From positions 372,001-436,000 of the forward strand of contig NZ_BAVZ01000002.1 in NCBI RefSeq assembly GCF_000576305.1: a stretch of DNA of 64,000 nucleotides, read 5' to 3'. The position numbers and the translations under genes were made by a program. Below the pieces are notes generated by a model. It was not told the origin of the DNA. It saw only the letters and a list, made by a program, of their open reading frames with translations, and made no database searches. This document shows, piece after piece, positions 26,662 to 35,221 of the stretch (position 1 is its first letter; the number at the start of each line of letters is the position of its first letter). Source of the DNA: Paenibacillus pini JCM 16418 (GTDB lineage: Bacteria; Bacillota; Bacilli; Paenibacillales; Paenibacillaceae).

Positions 26662-26834
26662 CGTTATTTAGTTTCTCTCCTCATAATCTACTGATCTTTC
26701 GGGTTATATTATGTATATGGAAGAGTTGTAGTAAATAGACTTTGACATCTCTACGATGATTGTCGAATGTTTTTGGGCTATGGTATGATATGAAAAAGTT
26801 TAGGGAGTGAAAGGAATTTTAAAGGGGTGGCAAG

Positions 26835-27350
26835 TTGGATTATAAAGGTCAGAATATTATATTAATTGGCATGATGGGAACGGGTAAATCAACCGTAGGT
26901 GCCATGTTGGCTGAAGAGCTCGGATATTCATTTGTAGATTTAGATGCTGCGATTGAAGCAGCAGAAGGAATGCGAATTGCCGATATGTTCGAGCAGCAAG
27001 GGGAGTCTTATTTCCGCCAAGCGGAAACGAATACACTGCGGAGCTTATTATCAAGTGAAGGCAGACAGGTAATGGCAACGGGCGGAGGTTGTGTCCTGCG
27101 AGGTGAGAACTGCGAGCTGATGAAGCAGGGAGGCTGGGTCGTTGCGCTCACAGCCACGGCTGAACAAATTATTGAGCGGGTGAGTCAGCATGGTCATAGA
27201 CCACTTCTTGCTGGGGATGCTGAGCAGCGGGTCAGAGCTATTCTAGAAGAACGTAAGCATGCGTATCATTTTGCACATGAAACGATTGATACAACGGAAC
27301 GTACACCGGAAGATATCACGCGTATAATTTTATCGCATTACCGCGTCTAA
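26835..27350 (+). CDS. aroK: Shikimate kinase
   Basis: AroK phosphorylates shikimate, the step before EPSP synthase. The 171-residue protein has the Walker A loop GMMGTGKSTVG (about residues 12-22), the shikimate-binding DLDAAIE, the FRQAETNTLRSL core with its Arg, the GGGCVLR motif (GGG near residue 81) and a lid region RPLLAG. AAAGGGG lies 7 bases before TTG at 26835, which serves as start. A terminator follows; the aroA-like gene is only 500 bases away but beyond a minus-strand rhodanese gene. Confidence 0.93.
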   Translation: MDYKGQNIILIGMMGTGKSTVGAMLAEELGYSFVDLDAAIEAAEGMRIADMFEQQGESYFRQAETNTLRSLLSSEGRQVMATGGGCVLRGENCELMKQGGWVVALTATAEQIIERVSQHGHRPLLAGDAEQRVRAILEERKHAYHFAHETIDTTERTPEDITRIILSHYRV

Positions 27351-27371
27351 GCCTACGAGAATATGTTATAA

Positions 27372-27403
27372 TTAAAAAAACAGTAAGCCCTAGTAGGCTT
27401 ACC
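27372..27403. terminator. Terminator between aroK and the rhodanese gene
   Basis: GTAAGCC and GGCTTAC form a stem around a short loop; the upstream A run (27375-27380) gives T on the minus strand. Confidence 0.7.
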
Positions 27404-27419
27404 GCTTCTAATCAAAGTA

Positions 27420-27731
27420 TTAATCTTCCTCTTCTTCATTCCACTGGAGCATACCGCCAGTCATGTTAATGCAATTCTCAATGCCCTGCTGAAGGAAGTA
27501 CTGACAAGCCCGTGTACTGCGGCCACCACTACGGCAGATGATAATGACTTCACCTGTAGTTGGGATTTCATCCAGGCGGTCAGGAATTTCACCAAGAGGG
27601 ATATGTTTTGCACCGCTGATCATGCCTTGAGCGACTTCTTCGTCTTCACGGACATCAATCATTTGCAGTGCCTCGCCTGCAAGCAGGCGGCGTCTAACCT
27701 CAGTAGGTTCAATTTCAGGAATATTGGACAT
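27420..27731 (-). CDS. Rhodanese-like domain protein
   Basis: A single 103-residue rhodanese domain. The active-site loop is IICRSGGRSTRA (catalytic Cys near residue 68), preceded by MIDVREDEEVAQGMI and HIPLGEIPDRL. It ends in an acidic tail (WNEEEED). Such proteins carry persulfide sulfur, but the acceptor is unknown. GAGGCG is a weak ribosome site. It is transcribed against aroK and lies divergent to aroA. Confidence 0.88.
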   Translation of the reverse strand: MSNIPEIEPTEVRRRLLAGEALQMIDVREDEEVAQGMISGAKHIPLGEIPDRLDEIPTTGEVIIICRSGGRSTRACQYFLQQGIENCINMTGGMLQWNEEEED

Positions 27732-27868
27732 TAGGAGCGCCTCTTTTCATGTTTATGTTCTTAGATTGAATTAAACCTAATGATACCCAAGCAGCAAATC
27801 GGCTGTCAAATCAACCGAACTATTTTTCCAAGAATACACCATACTTTTAAATAAAGGAGTTCAATAAT

Positions 27869-29158
27869 ATGGATATGATAGTTACACCTACCCCAAGGTT
27901 ACAGGGAACCATAGGCGCTCTTTCCTCCAAAAATTATACGACAAGATATCTGCTTGTAGCAGCTCTCGCTGAGGGAACAAGTACAATTCACTTCCCAGCC
28001 CACAGTGAGGATAGTGATGCAATGCGTCGCTGTATTCAAGATTTGGGAGCAACCTTGGTAGAAGATGATCAGAAGGCGGTTATTACTGGCTTCGGAAGTC
28101 ATCCAAGTGATGTGAAAGAGCTGAATGTGGGCAACGCTGGTGCGGTACTTCGATTTCTAATGGGGATTGCAGCGCTTTGCCCAGATGTGACTTTTGTAAA
28201 TACATACCCAGATTCATTGGGAAAAAGACCTCATGATGATTTGATTACGGCACTAGGTCAGATCGGTGTAGAAGTTGAGCATGAAAACGGCCGCCTGCCG
28301 ATCACGATCCGTGGTGGCCAAGCTAAGGGAGGAAGCATTAAGGTTTCGGGTGCAGTTAGTTCTCAATATCTGAGTTCATTGCTCTTTCTTACTCCGATGC
28401 TCAAAGAGGATAGTGAAATCACAGTCATTGATGATCTTAAATCGAAAGTAGTTATTGGACAGACCTTAGAAGTATTGGAACAGGCTGGTATCGTTATTCA
28501 TGCGAGTGAGGATTATATGCACTTCCGTATTCCTGGCAACCAGGTCTATCAGGCTAAAACATATACGGTGCAAGGAGATTATCCGGGTTCCGCTGCCATT
28601 CTTGCAGCTGCTTCCGTTACGGAGTCAGATGTTACGGTAGAACGTTTACCTGTGAAGAGTAAGCAGGGAGAACGGGCAGTAGTAGATGTACTGCAAATGA
28701 TGGAGGTCCCTTTAACTCATGAGAACGATATCGTTCACATTCGCGGAAATGGTAAGCTGAAGGCTGTTGAGTTTGATGGGGATGCAGCAACGGATGCAGT
28801 GCTAGCGATGGTGGCAGCGGCGGTATTTGCTGAGGGTACATCAAGGTTCTATAACGTGGAGAATCTACGTTATAAAGAGTGTGACCGGATCACAGACTAT
28901 CTTAATGAGCTTCGCAAGGCAGGAGCACGTGTTGAAGAGAAACAGGCGGAGATTATCGTTCATGGACGCCCAGAAGGTGTAGAAGGTGGCGTAGAAATTA
29001 ACGCACATTATGACCATCGGGTTATTATGGCTTTAACGATTGTGGGACTTCGATCGAAGGCACCACTGCGAATTAAGGATGCGCATCACGTTGCCAAATC
29101 GTACCCACATTTTTTTGACCATATGAAAACGCTTGGTGCCAAACTAGAATGGGTATAG
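27869..29158 (+). CDS. aroA: EPSP synthase (3-phosphoshikimate 1-carboxyvinyltransferase), divergent form
   Basis: AroA joins PEP to shikimate 3-phosphate. The 429-residue protein keeps the core residues: Lys21 and Arg26 in SSKNYTTRYLL (aligned with E. coli Lys22 and Arg27), GKRPHDDLI, SSQYLSSLL, the catalytic Asp in ATDAVLAMV, YKECDRI, YDHRVIM and the late KSYPHFFDHM. It departs from the usual family at two places: the first signature reads ALSSKNYTTR instead of PGDKS/PGSKS, and the loop usually written GNAGTAMRP reads VGNAGAVLRFL (Ala92 and Phe96 for Thr97 and Pro101). AAAGGAG precedes the ATG. A second, canonical aroA elsewhere in the genome is possible. Confidence 0.85.
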   Translation: MDMIVTPTPRLQGTIGALSSKNYTTRYLLVAALAEGTSTIHFPAHSEDSDAMRRCIQDLGATLVEDDQKAVITGFGSHPSDVKELNVGNAGAVLRFLMGIAALCPDVTFVNTYPDSLGKRPHDDLITALGQIGVEVEHENGRLPITIRGGQAKGGSIKVSGAVSSQYLSSLLFLTPMLKEDSEITVIDDLKSKVVIGQTLEVLEQAGIVIHASEDYMHFRIPGNQVYQAKTYTVQGDYPGSAAILAAASVTESDVTVERLPVKSKQGERAVVDVLQMMEVPLTHENDIVHIRGNGKLKAVEFDGDAATDAVLAMVAAAVFAEGTSRFYNVENLRYKECDRITDYLNELRKAGARVEEKQAEIIVHGRPEGVEGGVEINAHYDHRVIMALTIVGLRSKAPLRIKDAHHVAKSYPHFFDHMKTLGAKLEWV

Positions 29159-29191
29159 TAATACTATAGTAACGGAAAGGTGGGGATTAGG

Positions 29192-29623
29192 ATGTCATTT
29201 GAGAATCCGACTCGTGAAGAAATCAAAGATATTTTGCAGAATGCAGGTAATATAGCCGTGGTAGGTTTGTCAGACAAATCTGACCGAACTTCTTATATGG
29301 TTGCTAATGCATTACAGCAGCGCGGTTACCGTATTATTCCGGTTAACCCAGCTGTAGCTGGTCAGCAAATTCTAGGTGAGACATGTTACGCTTCTTTAAA
29401 AGACATTCCAGACCCTGTTGATATTGTTAATGTGTTCCGTCGTAGTGAATACTGTGCAGATGTGGCACGAGAGGCTGCTGACATTAATGCCAAAGTATTG
29501 TGGCTACAACAAGGAATTATAAGCGATGAGGCAGCAGCCATTGCTGAGCAGGCTGGTATGAAGGCGATTATGGACCGCTGTATTAAAGTGGAGGATTCTA
29601 TAACTCGTCCTGAACGATCTTAA
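29192..29623 (+). CDS. CoA-binding protein (YccU/YneT type)
   Basis: A 143-residue Rossmann-fold CoA-binding domain: NIAVVGLSDKSDRTSYMVA near residue 22 (nucleotide loop), the strand GYRIIPVNPAVAGQQILG, SLKDIPDPVDIVNVFRR and a late WLQQGI, MDRCIKVE. These are the marks of the single-domain CoA_binding family. AAAGGTGGGG lies about 10 bases before the ATG at 29192; a GTG four codons upstream is less likely. It lies 33 bases after aroA on the same strand, so they may be co-transcribed. The role is unknown. Confidence 0.87.
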   Translation: MSFENPTREEIKDILQNAGNIAVVGLSDKSDRTSYMVANALQQRGYRIIPVNPAVAGQQILGETCYASLKDIPDPVDIVNVFRRSEYCADVAREAADINAKVLWLQQGIISDEAAAIAEQAGMKAIMDRCIKVEDSITRPERS

Positions 29624-29666
29624 GTTAGTATGATTGGATACGTGTTTCTACAAAAAAGCTGGATTT

Positions 29667-29714
29667 AAAAAGAAAGGATGAACGGAATACCTGCTCATCC
29701 TTTCTTTTGTTTAT
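29667..29714 (+). terminator. Terminator of the aroA / CoA-binding unit
   Basis: A perfect 14-base stem AAAAGAAAGGATGA / TCATCCTTTCTTTT followed by GTTT. Confidence 0.88.
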
Positions 29715-29742
29715 AGAATAGGGCTATTTGTAACGTATTTCT

Positions 29743-29771
29743 TTGACAAAAACTTGCTCAAAGCTTACCAT
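29743..29771 (+). promoter_or_regulatory. Promoter of the PTS operon
   Basis: TTGACA (29743-29748), 17-base spacer and TACCAT (29766-29771), 33 bases before the TTG start. I see no antiterminator (RAT) stem and no good cre site here. Confidence 0.55.
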
Positions 29772-29804
29772 TCTTAATATGTGTGTAGAAAGGGGCGTGT
29801 AGCC

Positions 29805-31688
29805 TTGAATTGGTTGGGATCGCTGCAGCAATTCGGCAGAGCCGTTATGCTTCCAACGATGGCATTGCCGTCGGCTGCCATATTGCTCTGTGTAGGCAGT
29901 CTTCCATGGGCTGCATGGGGAATTCCAGCTGTTGCCGATGTATGTACATGGGCGGGGCAAGGGATTTTTTATTTCCTACCTTATCTGTTCGCTGTCGGTG
30001 TCGCCTGGGGGCTTGCTAATCAAGCAGGGCCAGCAGGACTTGCTGCCCTTGCGGGTATGTTTATTTATGACCAGATCACAAGGCACCTTGGGAATGGTGA
30101 TATTCAGCCAGCAACGTTAATTGGGATCATATTCGGAGCGATAGCAGGTATTGTCTATAATAGATTTAAATATATTAAATTACCGGAGGTTGTCCAGTTT
30201 TTTGGTGGATCACGTTTTGTACTGCTCTTTATGGGGCTTTTCTCAGCTATGTTCTCTTGGGTAATGCTCTTCATTACTCCTTTTTTACAAAGAGGATTAA
30301 ATGAGTTAACGTTACTGATGACGCATATGGGCGGCTTTGGGTTATTATTATATGGTATTCTATATCGTATTCTTACAGCTTTTGGACTACATCATCTATT
30401 AAATAATGTATTTTGGTTTCAGCTCGGATCATTTAAAACACCTGAAGGTCAAATTGTGCAGGGTGATTTACCCCGCTTCTTTTCGGGTGATCCTACAGCA
30501 GGAACATTTATGGCTGGACTCTTTCCAATTATGATGTTTGCACTTCCGGGTATCGCACTGGCTATCATTCAGGAAGCGCGAGAAGACTTGAAGCCTAAGG
30601 TGAAGAAGACCTTCTTAACTGCGGCACTCGTTTGTTTCCTGACAGGTGTATCGGAACAAATTGAATTTGCTTTTTTATTTGCAGCTCCATATTTATTTGT
30701 GTTGCATGCTGTTCTTTCAGGTATTGCCATGTGGCTTACATATGCGCTCGATATTCATCACGGCTTCTCGTATTCAGCAGGGGCCATCGATTTTGTTCTC
30801 AATTTTCATTTATCACATAACGCTTGGCTCCTCATTCCTATTGGAATTGGTTATGGGCTTGTTTATTACTTCTTATTCCGCTGGGCTATTCGGAGATTTC
30901 AGATCCCGACACCTGGACGTGAGGAAGGTTCTACGCTGGATGATTGGGCGGGAAATATTCCTTATCAGGCACCACTAATATTAGAGGCACTAGGCGGTAA
31001 AGAAAATATCGTTCAGGTAGAGTCTTGTATTACGCGTCTACGACTCACCGTTAAGAATGATCGCATGATCGATAGTAATGCTTTGAAAATGCTCGGTTCT
31101 GCTGGACTAATTAAGCTAGGCGGCGGGAATGTACAGGTTGTGTTCGGAACTTATTCTGAACTGATTCGTGAGGAAGTGAACAAGCTAATGCAGCGCGATT
31201 TGCCTCAGGTATTATTTTGTGCTCCTGTACAAGGCCGGATGCTTCCGATTGAAGAGGTGCCAGACCATATCTTTGCTGCGAAGCTGGTTGGGGATGGGGT
31301 TGCTTTCATGCCTGAACGGGGAGAATTAGTTTCACCTGTGTTAGGCACAATTATGCATATTTATCCAACCATGCATGCCATCGGCATTTCGACACCTGAA
31401 GGTTTGGAAGTGCTTCTTCATATCGGTATTGATACCTCGCAGCTGAAGGGCGGCCATTTCACAGCTGTCGTGCAAGAGGGCGATAAGGTAAGTCCAGGAC
31501 AATTGCTCGTTAAATTTGACCTTGCTTATATCCGTAGTCATGCTTCATCCTTGGCTACGCCGATGGTCATCACGAATCCAGAACGCGTGAAATCTTGGAG
31601 CTTTGCTCCATTTAGAATAGTCAAAAAAGGCCAGGCATCCGTGATGTCTGTTGTATTACATGACAGGAATGTTGGAGGTTTGGAATGA
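29805..31688 (+). CDS. PTS sugar permease EIICBA, glucose/N-acetylglucosamine family
   Basis: The protein imports and phosphorylates a sugar, in the order IIC (residues 1 to about 380), IIB (about 400-470), IIA (about 490-625). IIC shows FGLHHLLNNVFWFQLG and SGDPTAGTFMAGLFP of the glucose/GlcNAc superfamily. The sugar-contacting GITEPIEF motif appears as GVSEQIEF, with Pro replaced by Gln, which is unusual. The IIB phosphorylation Cys is in VESCITRLRLTV. IIA has both His residues (MHAIGI and EVLLHIGIDT). AAAGGGG precedes TTG at 29805 by 9 bases. Its stop overlaps ptsI by ATGA. The sugar is not certain. Confidence 0.88.
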   Translation: MNWLGSLQQFGRAVMLPTMALPSAAILLCVGSLPWAAWGIPAVADVCTWAGQGIFYFLPYLFAVGVAWGLANQAGPAGLAALAGMFIYDQITRHLGNGDIQPATLIGIIFGAIAGIVYNRFKYIKLPEVVQFFGGSRFVLLFMGLFSAMFSWVMLFITPFLQRGLNELTLLMTHMGGFGLLLYGILYRILTAFGLHHLLNNVFWFQLGSFKTPEGQIVQGDLPRFFSGDPTAGTFMAGLFPIMMFALPGIALAIIQEAREDLKPKVKKTFLTAALVCFLTGVSEQIEFAFLFAAPYLFVLHAVLSGIAMWLTYALDIHHGFSYSAGAIDFVLNFHLSHNAWLLIPIGIGYGLVYYFLFRWAIRRFQIPTPGREEGSTLDDWAGNIPYQAPLILEALGGKENIVQVESCITRLRLTVKNDRMIDSNALKMLGSAGLIKLGGGNVQVVFGTYSELIREEVNKLMQRDLPQVLFCAPVQGRMLPIEEVPDHIFAAKLVGDGVAFMPERGELVSPVLGTIMHIYPTMHAIGISTPEGLEVLLHIGIDTSQLKGGHFTAVVQEGDKVSPGQLLVKFDLAYIRSHASSLATPMVITNPERVKSWSFAPFRIVKKGQASVMSVVLHDRNVGGLE

Positions 31689-33427
31689 TGGTACAAGGCA
31701 TCGGAGCATCTGCTGGTGTAGCGATTGGTAAAGCATTCGTTCTACCGAATTGGGAATGGGATTTGCCCGAAACCGGAATTGATGTAGTAGATTTGGCCAG
31801 TGAGTTTGAACGGTTGTATGAAGGAATTCGTACTTCTAAGAGCGAAATCGAGTTCATCAAGAATGAATTTAAAGAAATTGTAGGCCCAGAGGAGTCCAGC
31901 ATTTTTGATGCTCATTTAGCAATTCTGGATGATCCTGTGTTTATGAATGAAATACAAGGAGTTATCGAACGACAATATAAGGCAGCGGAGGTAGCGGTTA
32001 AAGAAGCTATTGACCATTTTGTTACGATGTTTGACTTGTTGGACGATGAGTACATGAAAGAGCGGGCAATGGACATTAAGGATGTTGGAAATCGCCTGCT
32101 TAAGCATTTATTAGGTGCACCAGAGGTTACGCTCCCAGCAGATACTCAGCCATATATTCTGGTTGTAAAAGAATTATCGCCTTCCCAGCTTGCCCATTTG
32201 AATCCATCACATGTTCTTGGGATCGTGACGATGCTTGGAGGGCAAACCTCCCATTCAGCAATTATGGCGCGTGCACTCGGCATCCCGCTTGTTGCGGGAC
32301 TCGATAATAAATTAAATTCTCCAATTCAAACAGGTGATTTAATTGTTATGGACGGTGGCTTAGGGACGATTCACTTAAATCCGGAAGCTGATATTATTGA
32401 GAAGTTTAGTTCTATTCGTGCGAAGCAACAGGAGAAAATAGAACAACTTGAATTACTGGCTTCTGTTGAAGCAGTTACGAAGGATGGGACCGAATTAACT
32501 CTGCTGGCCAATATTAGTTCTACGAAAGAAATGGAGACGGTGCTTAAATATGGAGCGGCGGGAGTTGGGCTGTTCCGTACTGAATTTGTGTACATGGATC
32601 GTACTTCATTTCCTAGTGAAGATGAGCAATTTGAGGTTTATAAGCAAGTTGCACAGCAGATGGGCGACAAACCAACGGTCATTCGCACCCTTGATATTGG
32701 CGGAGATAAGCAGCTAGATTATTTCCCAATGTCAGAGGAAGATAATCCGGTACTCGGCTATAGAGCGATTCGGATCAGTCTAGATCGCAGGGAGCTTTTC
32801 AAGACTCAGTTGAGTGCTATTCTTCGTGCTAGTGCGTTTGGCAACGTTAAAATTATGTATCCCATGATTTCATCCATTGAAGAGGTAAGACAAGCTAACG
32901 ATATTCTTCGGGAAGCTAAATTGGAGCTAGAGGCTAGAGGTGAACCTTTTCGGTCGGATATCCCTGTTGGAATCATGATTGAAATTCCAGCTGCGGTAAT
33001 GATAGCAGATCTACTGGCTGAGGAGTGTGACTTTTTCAGCATAGGTACTAATGATCTCGTACAGTATGTACTTGCTGTAGATCGGATGAATGAACAGATA
33101 GCCCATATGTACCACCCATTTCATCCAGCGGTATTGCGTATGCTTAAAATGATCGTAGAGGCTGCACAGAAGGCAGGCATACCGGTAAGTGTATGTGGAG
33201 AAATGGCAGCAGATGAACGTTCAATTCCATTATGGCTTGAGTTTGGAGTCCATGACCTTAGTATGTCGATTCAATCGCTGTTGCGGGTGAAGCACCGTGT
33301 CCTACATACTACGGCTGCGGATGCTAAATATGTAGCACAGAGATGCATGAACATGAGAACGAATGCTGAGACTGAAGAATTTTTAAGTCATTTCAATGAA
33401 TCGAACATGATTTCACATCTGGAATAA
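31685..33427 (+). CDS. ptsI: PTS enzyme I (phosphoenolpyruvate-protein phosphotransferase)
   Basis: EI takes phosphate from PEP and gives it to HPr. The 580-residue protein has the swivelling His domain with GGQTSHSAIMARALGIPLV (active His near residue 190) and the PEP-binding TIM barrel: LFRTEFVYMDR, IRTLDIGGDKQ, GIMIEIPAAVM, FFSIGTNDLVQY and VSVCGEMAAD with its catalytic Cys. It begins within the stop codon of the permease gene (ATGA). The normal partner gene ptsH (HPr) is not in this operon; an HPr-like protein without His15 is at 50974. A terminator follows. Confidence 0.95.
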   Translation: MMVQGIGASAGVAIGKAFVLPNWEWDLPETGIDVVDLASEFERLYEGIRTSKSEIEFIKNEFKEIVGPEESSIFDAHLAILDDPVFMNEIQGVIERQYKAAEVAVKEAIDHFVTMFDLLDDEYMKERAMDIKDVGNRLLKHLLGAPEVTLPADTQPYILVVKELSPSQLAHLNPSHVLGIVTMLGGQTSHSAIMARALGIPLVAGLDNKLNSPIQTGDLIVMDGGLGTIHLNPEADIIEKFSSIRAKQQEKIEQLELLASVEAVTKDGTELTLLANISSTKEMETVLKYGAAGVGLFRTEFVYMDRTSFPSEDEQFEVYKQVAQQMGDKPTVIRTLDIGGDKQLDYFPMSEEDNPVLGYRAIRISLDRRELFKTQLSAILRASAFGNVKIMYPMISSIEEVRQANDILREAKLELEARGEPFRSDIPVGIMIEIPAAVMIADLLAEECDFFSIGTNDLVQYVLAVDRMNEQIAHMYHPFHPAVLRMLKMIVEAAQKAGIPVSVCGEMAADERSIPLWLEFGVHDLSMSIQSLLRVKHRVLHTTAADAKYVAQRCMNMRTNAETEEFLSHFNESNMISHLE

Positions 33428-33454
33428 CCTTGAATGTAGTACATGGCTATTACA

Positions 33455-33500
33455 TATAGAAAGCCTCCTCTATCCATGTGACAGGGGAGGCTTTCTATAT
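33455..33500. terminator. Terminator between ptsI and the PfpI gene
   Basis: ATATAGAAAGCCTCC... and ...GGAGGCTTTCTATAT form a long stem with loop TATCCATGTGACA; usable in both directions. Confidence 0.88.
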
Positions 33501-33525
33501 AGTAACTATCATGGGTCAACTATAT

Positions 33526-34071
33526 TTACTTTTGCGAAGATGATGAATTTCCAGCCGCCAATGCATCACAGAAAGCTTTACCATACTCAGGCAAATCGGG
33601 TGGACGGCGAGCGGATATGATATGTCTGTCGGTGACTACTGGCTCGTCTAACCAGATTGCCCCTGCATTCTCCATGTCATCGCGAATACCTGGTGTTGAA
33701 GTCACAGTTACTCCTTGCAGAGTTTTAGCCGAAACGAGCACCCATCCGGCATGGCAAATTTGACCTATTGGTTTGTGATCCGCATTCATTTCTTGTACAA
33801 GCTGTATCACTTTTCCATAACGACGCAACTTGTCGGGAGCCCAGCCTCCTGGAACGAGAATTCCGTCATAGTCACAACTTTCTACTTCTTCAAACGCATA
33901 ATCCGTTTTAGCAGGAACACCGTATTTTCCGATATAGGATTTCCCTTTCTCGAGTCCAACTAAATGAACCTCAGCGCCTTCCTCCCGTACACGATAAACC
34001 GGATACCACAGTTCTAAATCTTCAAATTCCTCATCAACAAGAGCAATTATTTTTTTGCCTGTCAGTCGCAT
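33526..34071 (-). CDS. DJ-1/PfpI family protein
   Basis: The 181-residue protein has the DJ-1/PfpI fold: KIIALVDEEFEDLELWYP at the start with the conserved Glu, DGILVPGGWAPDKLRR, and the nucleophile Cys-His pair in QICHAGWVLVSA (Cys near residue 106). It ends with a Ser-rich tail (GNSSSSQK). The class includes deglycases and stress chaperones; the substrate is not defined. AAAGGAG lies 9 bases before the ATG. No neighbours share its strand. Confidence 0.88.
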   Translation of the reverse strand: MRLTGKKIIALVDEEFEDLELWYPVYRVREEGAEVHLVGLEKGKSYIGKYGVPAKTDYAFEEVESCDYDGILVPGGWAPDKLRRYGKVIQLVQEMNADHKPIGQICHAGWVLVSAKTLQGVTVTSTPGIRDDMENAGAIWLDEPVVTDRHIISARRPPDLPEYGKAFCDALAAGNSSSSQK

Positions 34072-34247
34072 AGTGTATTTCTCCTTTGATAGCGAATAGT
34101 TAACATCTTACATAACAGTGTATCAAAGAATCGTATCCAAAAGGAAGGAATCAGACCCTTTGAAAGCGAATACGAATGATAAACACATGTTTATTATTCT
34201 ATCGCTTTATAAAGATGTCAAAAGCTATATGAGGTGGGATTAGGGCA

Positions 34248-34685
34248 ATGAAATGTAAATGCGGACAAATTATGAGACTCGAGCTTCGAACGGTCATGTA
34301 CACTCATCGTGTCGTAATCCGCCATGTTCCAGTGCTGACCTGCGAGCCATGCTCCAGTTACGAACTTACGGAATCCATTAAGCCAGAGCTTAAGCGATGC
34401 GTTGAACTGCTAGGTGAAAACCCAGCTAAGACGAGCTTTTCTCTAACTGATTATAATGAGATGGCACATTTGGTGTATCAGGTTTTTTCCGATGCAGGGC
34501 AAAGTTATTTGGGTGATCCTGAGCTTCTTGTAGAAACAGAATTTCGAGAACGTATCAATTTGCTTTTAGATTTGTACAGGTATGCCGAAAGTCTTGATGA
34601 TACTGTATGGGTTGAGGACATTCGCTTGCGTCTTTCACAGCTCTCATCCACGTTACCAGAATTCAATTTTTCATCAAAGGTTTAA
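34248..34685 (+). CDS. Zinc-finger-like hypothetical protein, YgiT-type knuckle
   Basis: The first 40 residues carry CKCG and CEPC (Cys3, Cys5, Cys32, Cys35), a CxC/CxxC knuckle like YgiT-type zinc ribbons, with a strand-rich linker between. The remaining 100 residues are helical and acidic (SIKPELKRCVELLGENP, YLGDPELLVETEFRERINLL). No HTH or toxin partner is adjacent, so it is not an evident antitoxin. Ribosome site GAGGTGGG. Function unknown. Confidence 0.68.
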   Translation: MKCKCGQIMRLELRTVMYTHRVVIRHVPVLTCEPCSSYELTESIKPELKRCVELLGENPAKTSFSLTDYNEMAHLVYQVFSDAGQSYLGDPELLVETEFRERINLLLDLYRYAESLDDTVWVEDIRLRLSQLSSTLPEFNFSSKV

Positions 34686-34783
34686 ACTGAATGTAAAGGT
34701 TATTTTACCTACGTTGGATTTATCACGAACTTTTTGTTACGATATGGTAAGGACTTTAATCGAAAAAAGGGGATGTATATCAA

Positions 34784-35131
34784 ATGGCGACGATGACTAA
34801 ACTGACAACAAGTGAACAATTACATACCGCATTGGAAGCCTCCAAAGATAAGCCTCTACTATTATTCAAACATAGTACACGCTGTCCTATTAGCGCGGGG
34901 GCCTATCAGGAAGTCATGTCTTATCTGAAGGACCAGCCGAATGAAGCGGTTGAGTACGGTTTGATTCATGTTGTAGAGGACCGTCCGGTTTCGCTTGAGG
35001 TTGCTGATCTAATTGGGGTGCAGCATCAATCACCACAGGTTATTCTTATTCGCAACCAGAAACCCATTTGGCATACCTCCCATTCTAATATTACGTCTGA
35101 TGCACTAAACGAGCATTTGCAGCAAGCTTAA
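34784..35131 (+). CDS. ytxJ: Bacilliredoxin BrxC-like monothiol protein (YtxJ)
   Basis: The 115-residue thioredoxin-fold protein has the monothiol active site STRCPISAG (Cys near residue 33), the mark of YtxJ/BrxC, which removes bacillithiol from oxidised protein thiols. Other landmarks are DKPLLLFKHSTR, VVEDRPVSLEVADLIGV and HQSPQVILIRN. The gene sits upstream of ccpA, as in B. subtilis (ytxGHJ-aroA-ccpA), but ytxG and ytxH are absent here. GGGG with a long spacer precedes the ATG; a start three codons later is possible. Confidence 0.88.
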   Translation: MATMTKLTTSEQLHTALEASKDKPLLLFKHSTRCPISAGAYQEVMSYLKDQPNEAVEYGLIHVVEDRPVSLEVADLIGVQHQSPQVILIRNQKPIWHTSHSNITSDALNEHLQQA

Positions 35132-35221
35132 GTGTTATCATTGCGCAATGCAATATTTTGTCGTATCATTGAATTTATTGGGTTGAACGAGTGAAAATTT
35201 ATTGGCAATGGAGAGAATAAC

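Noticed and set aside
34161-34174. cre-like TGAAAGCGAATACG between the PfpI and zinc-knuckle genes
   Set aside because: It matches 12 of 14 positions but lacks the second-half symmetry, and neither neighbour is a usual CcpA target.
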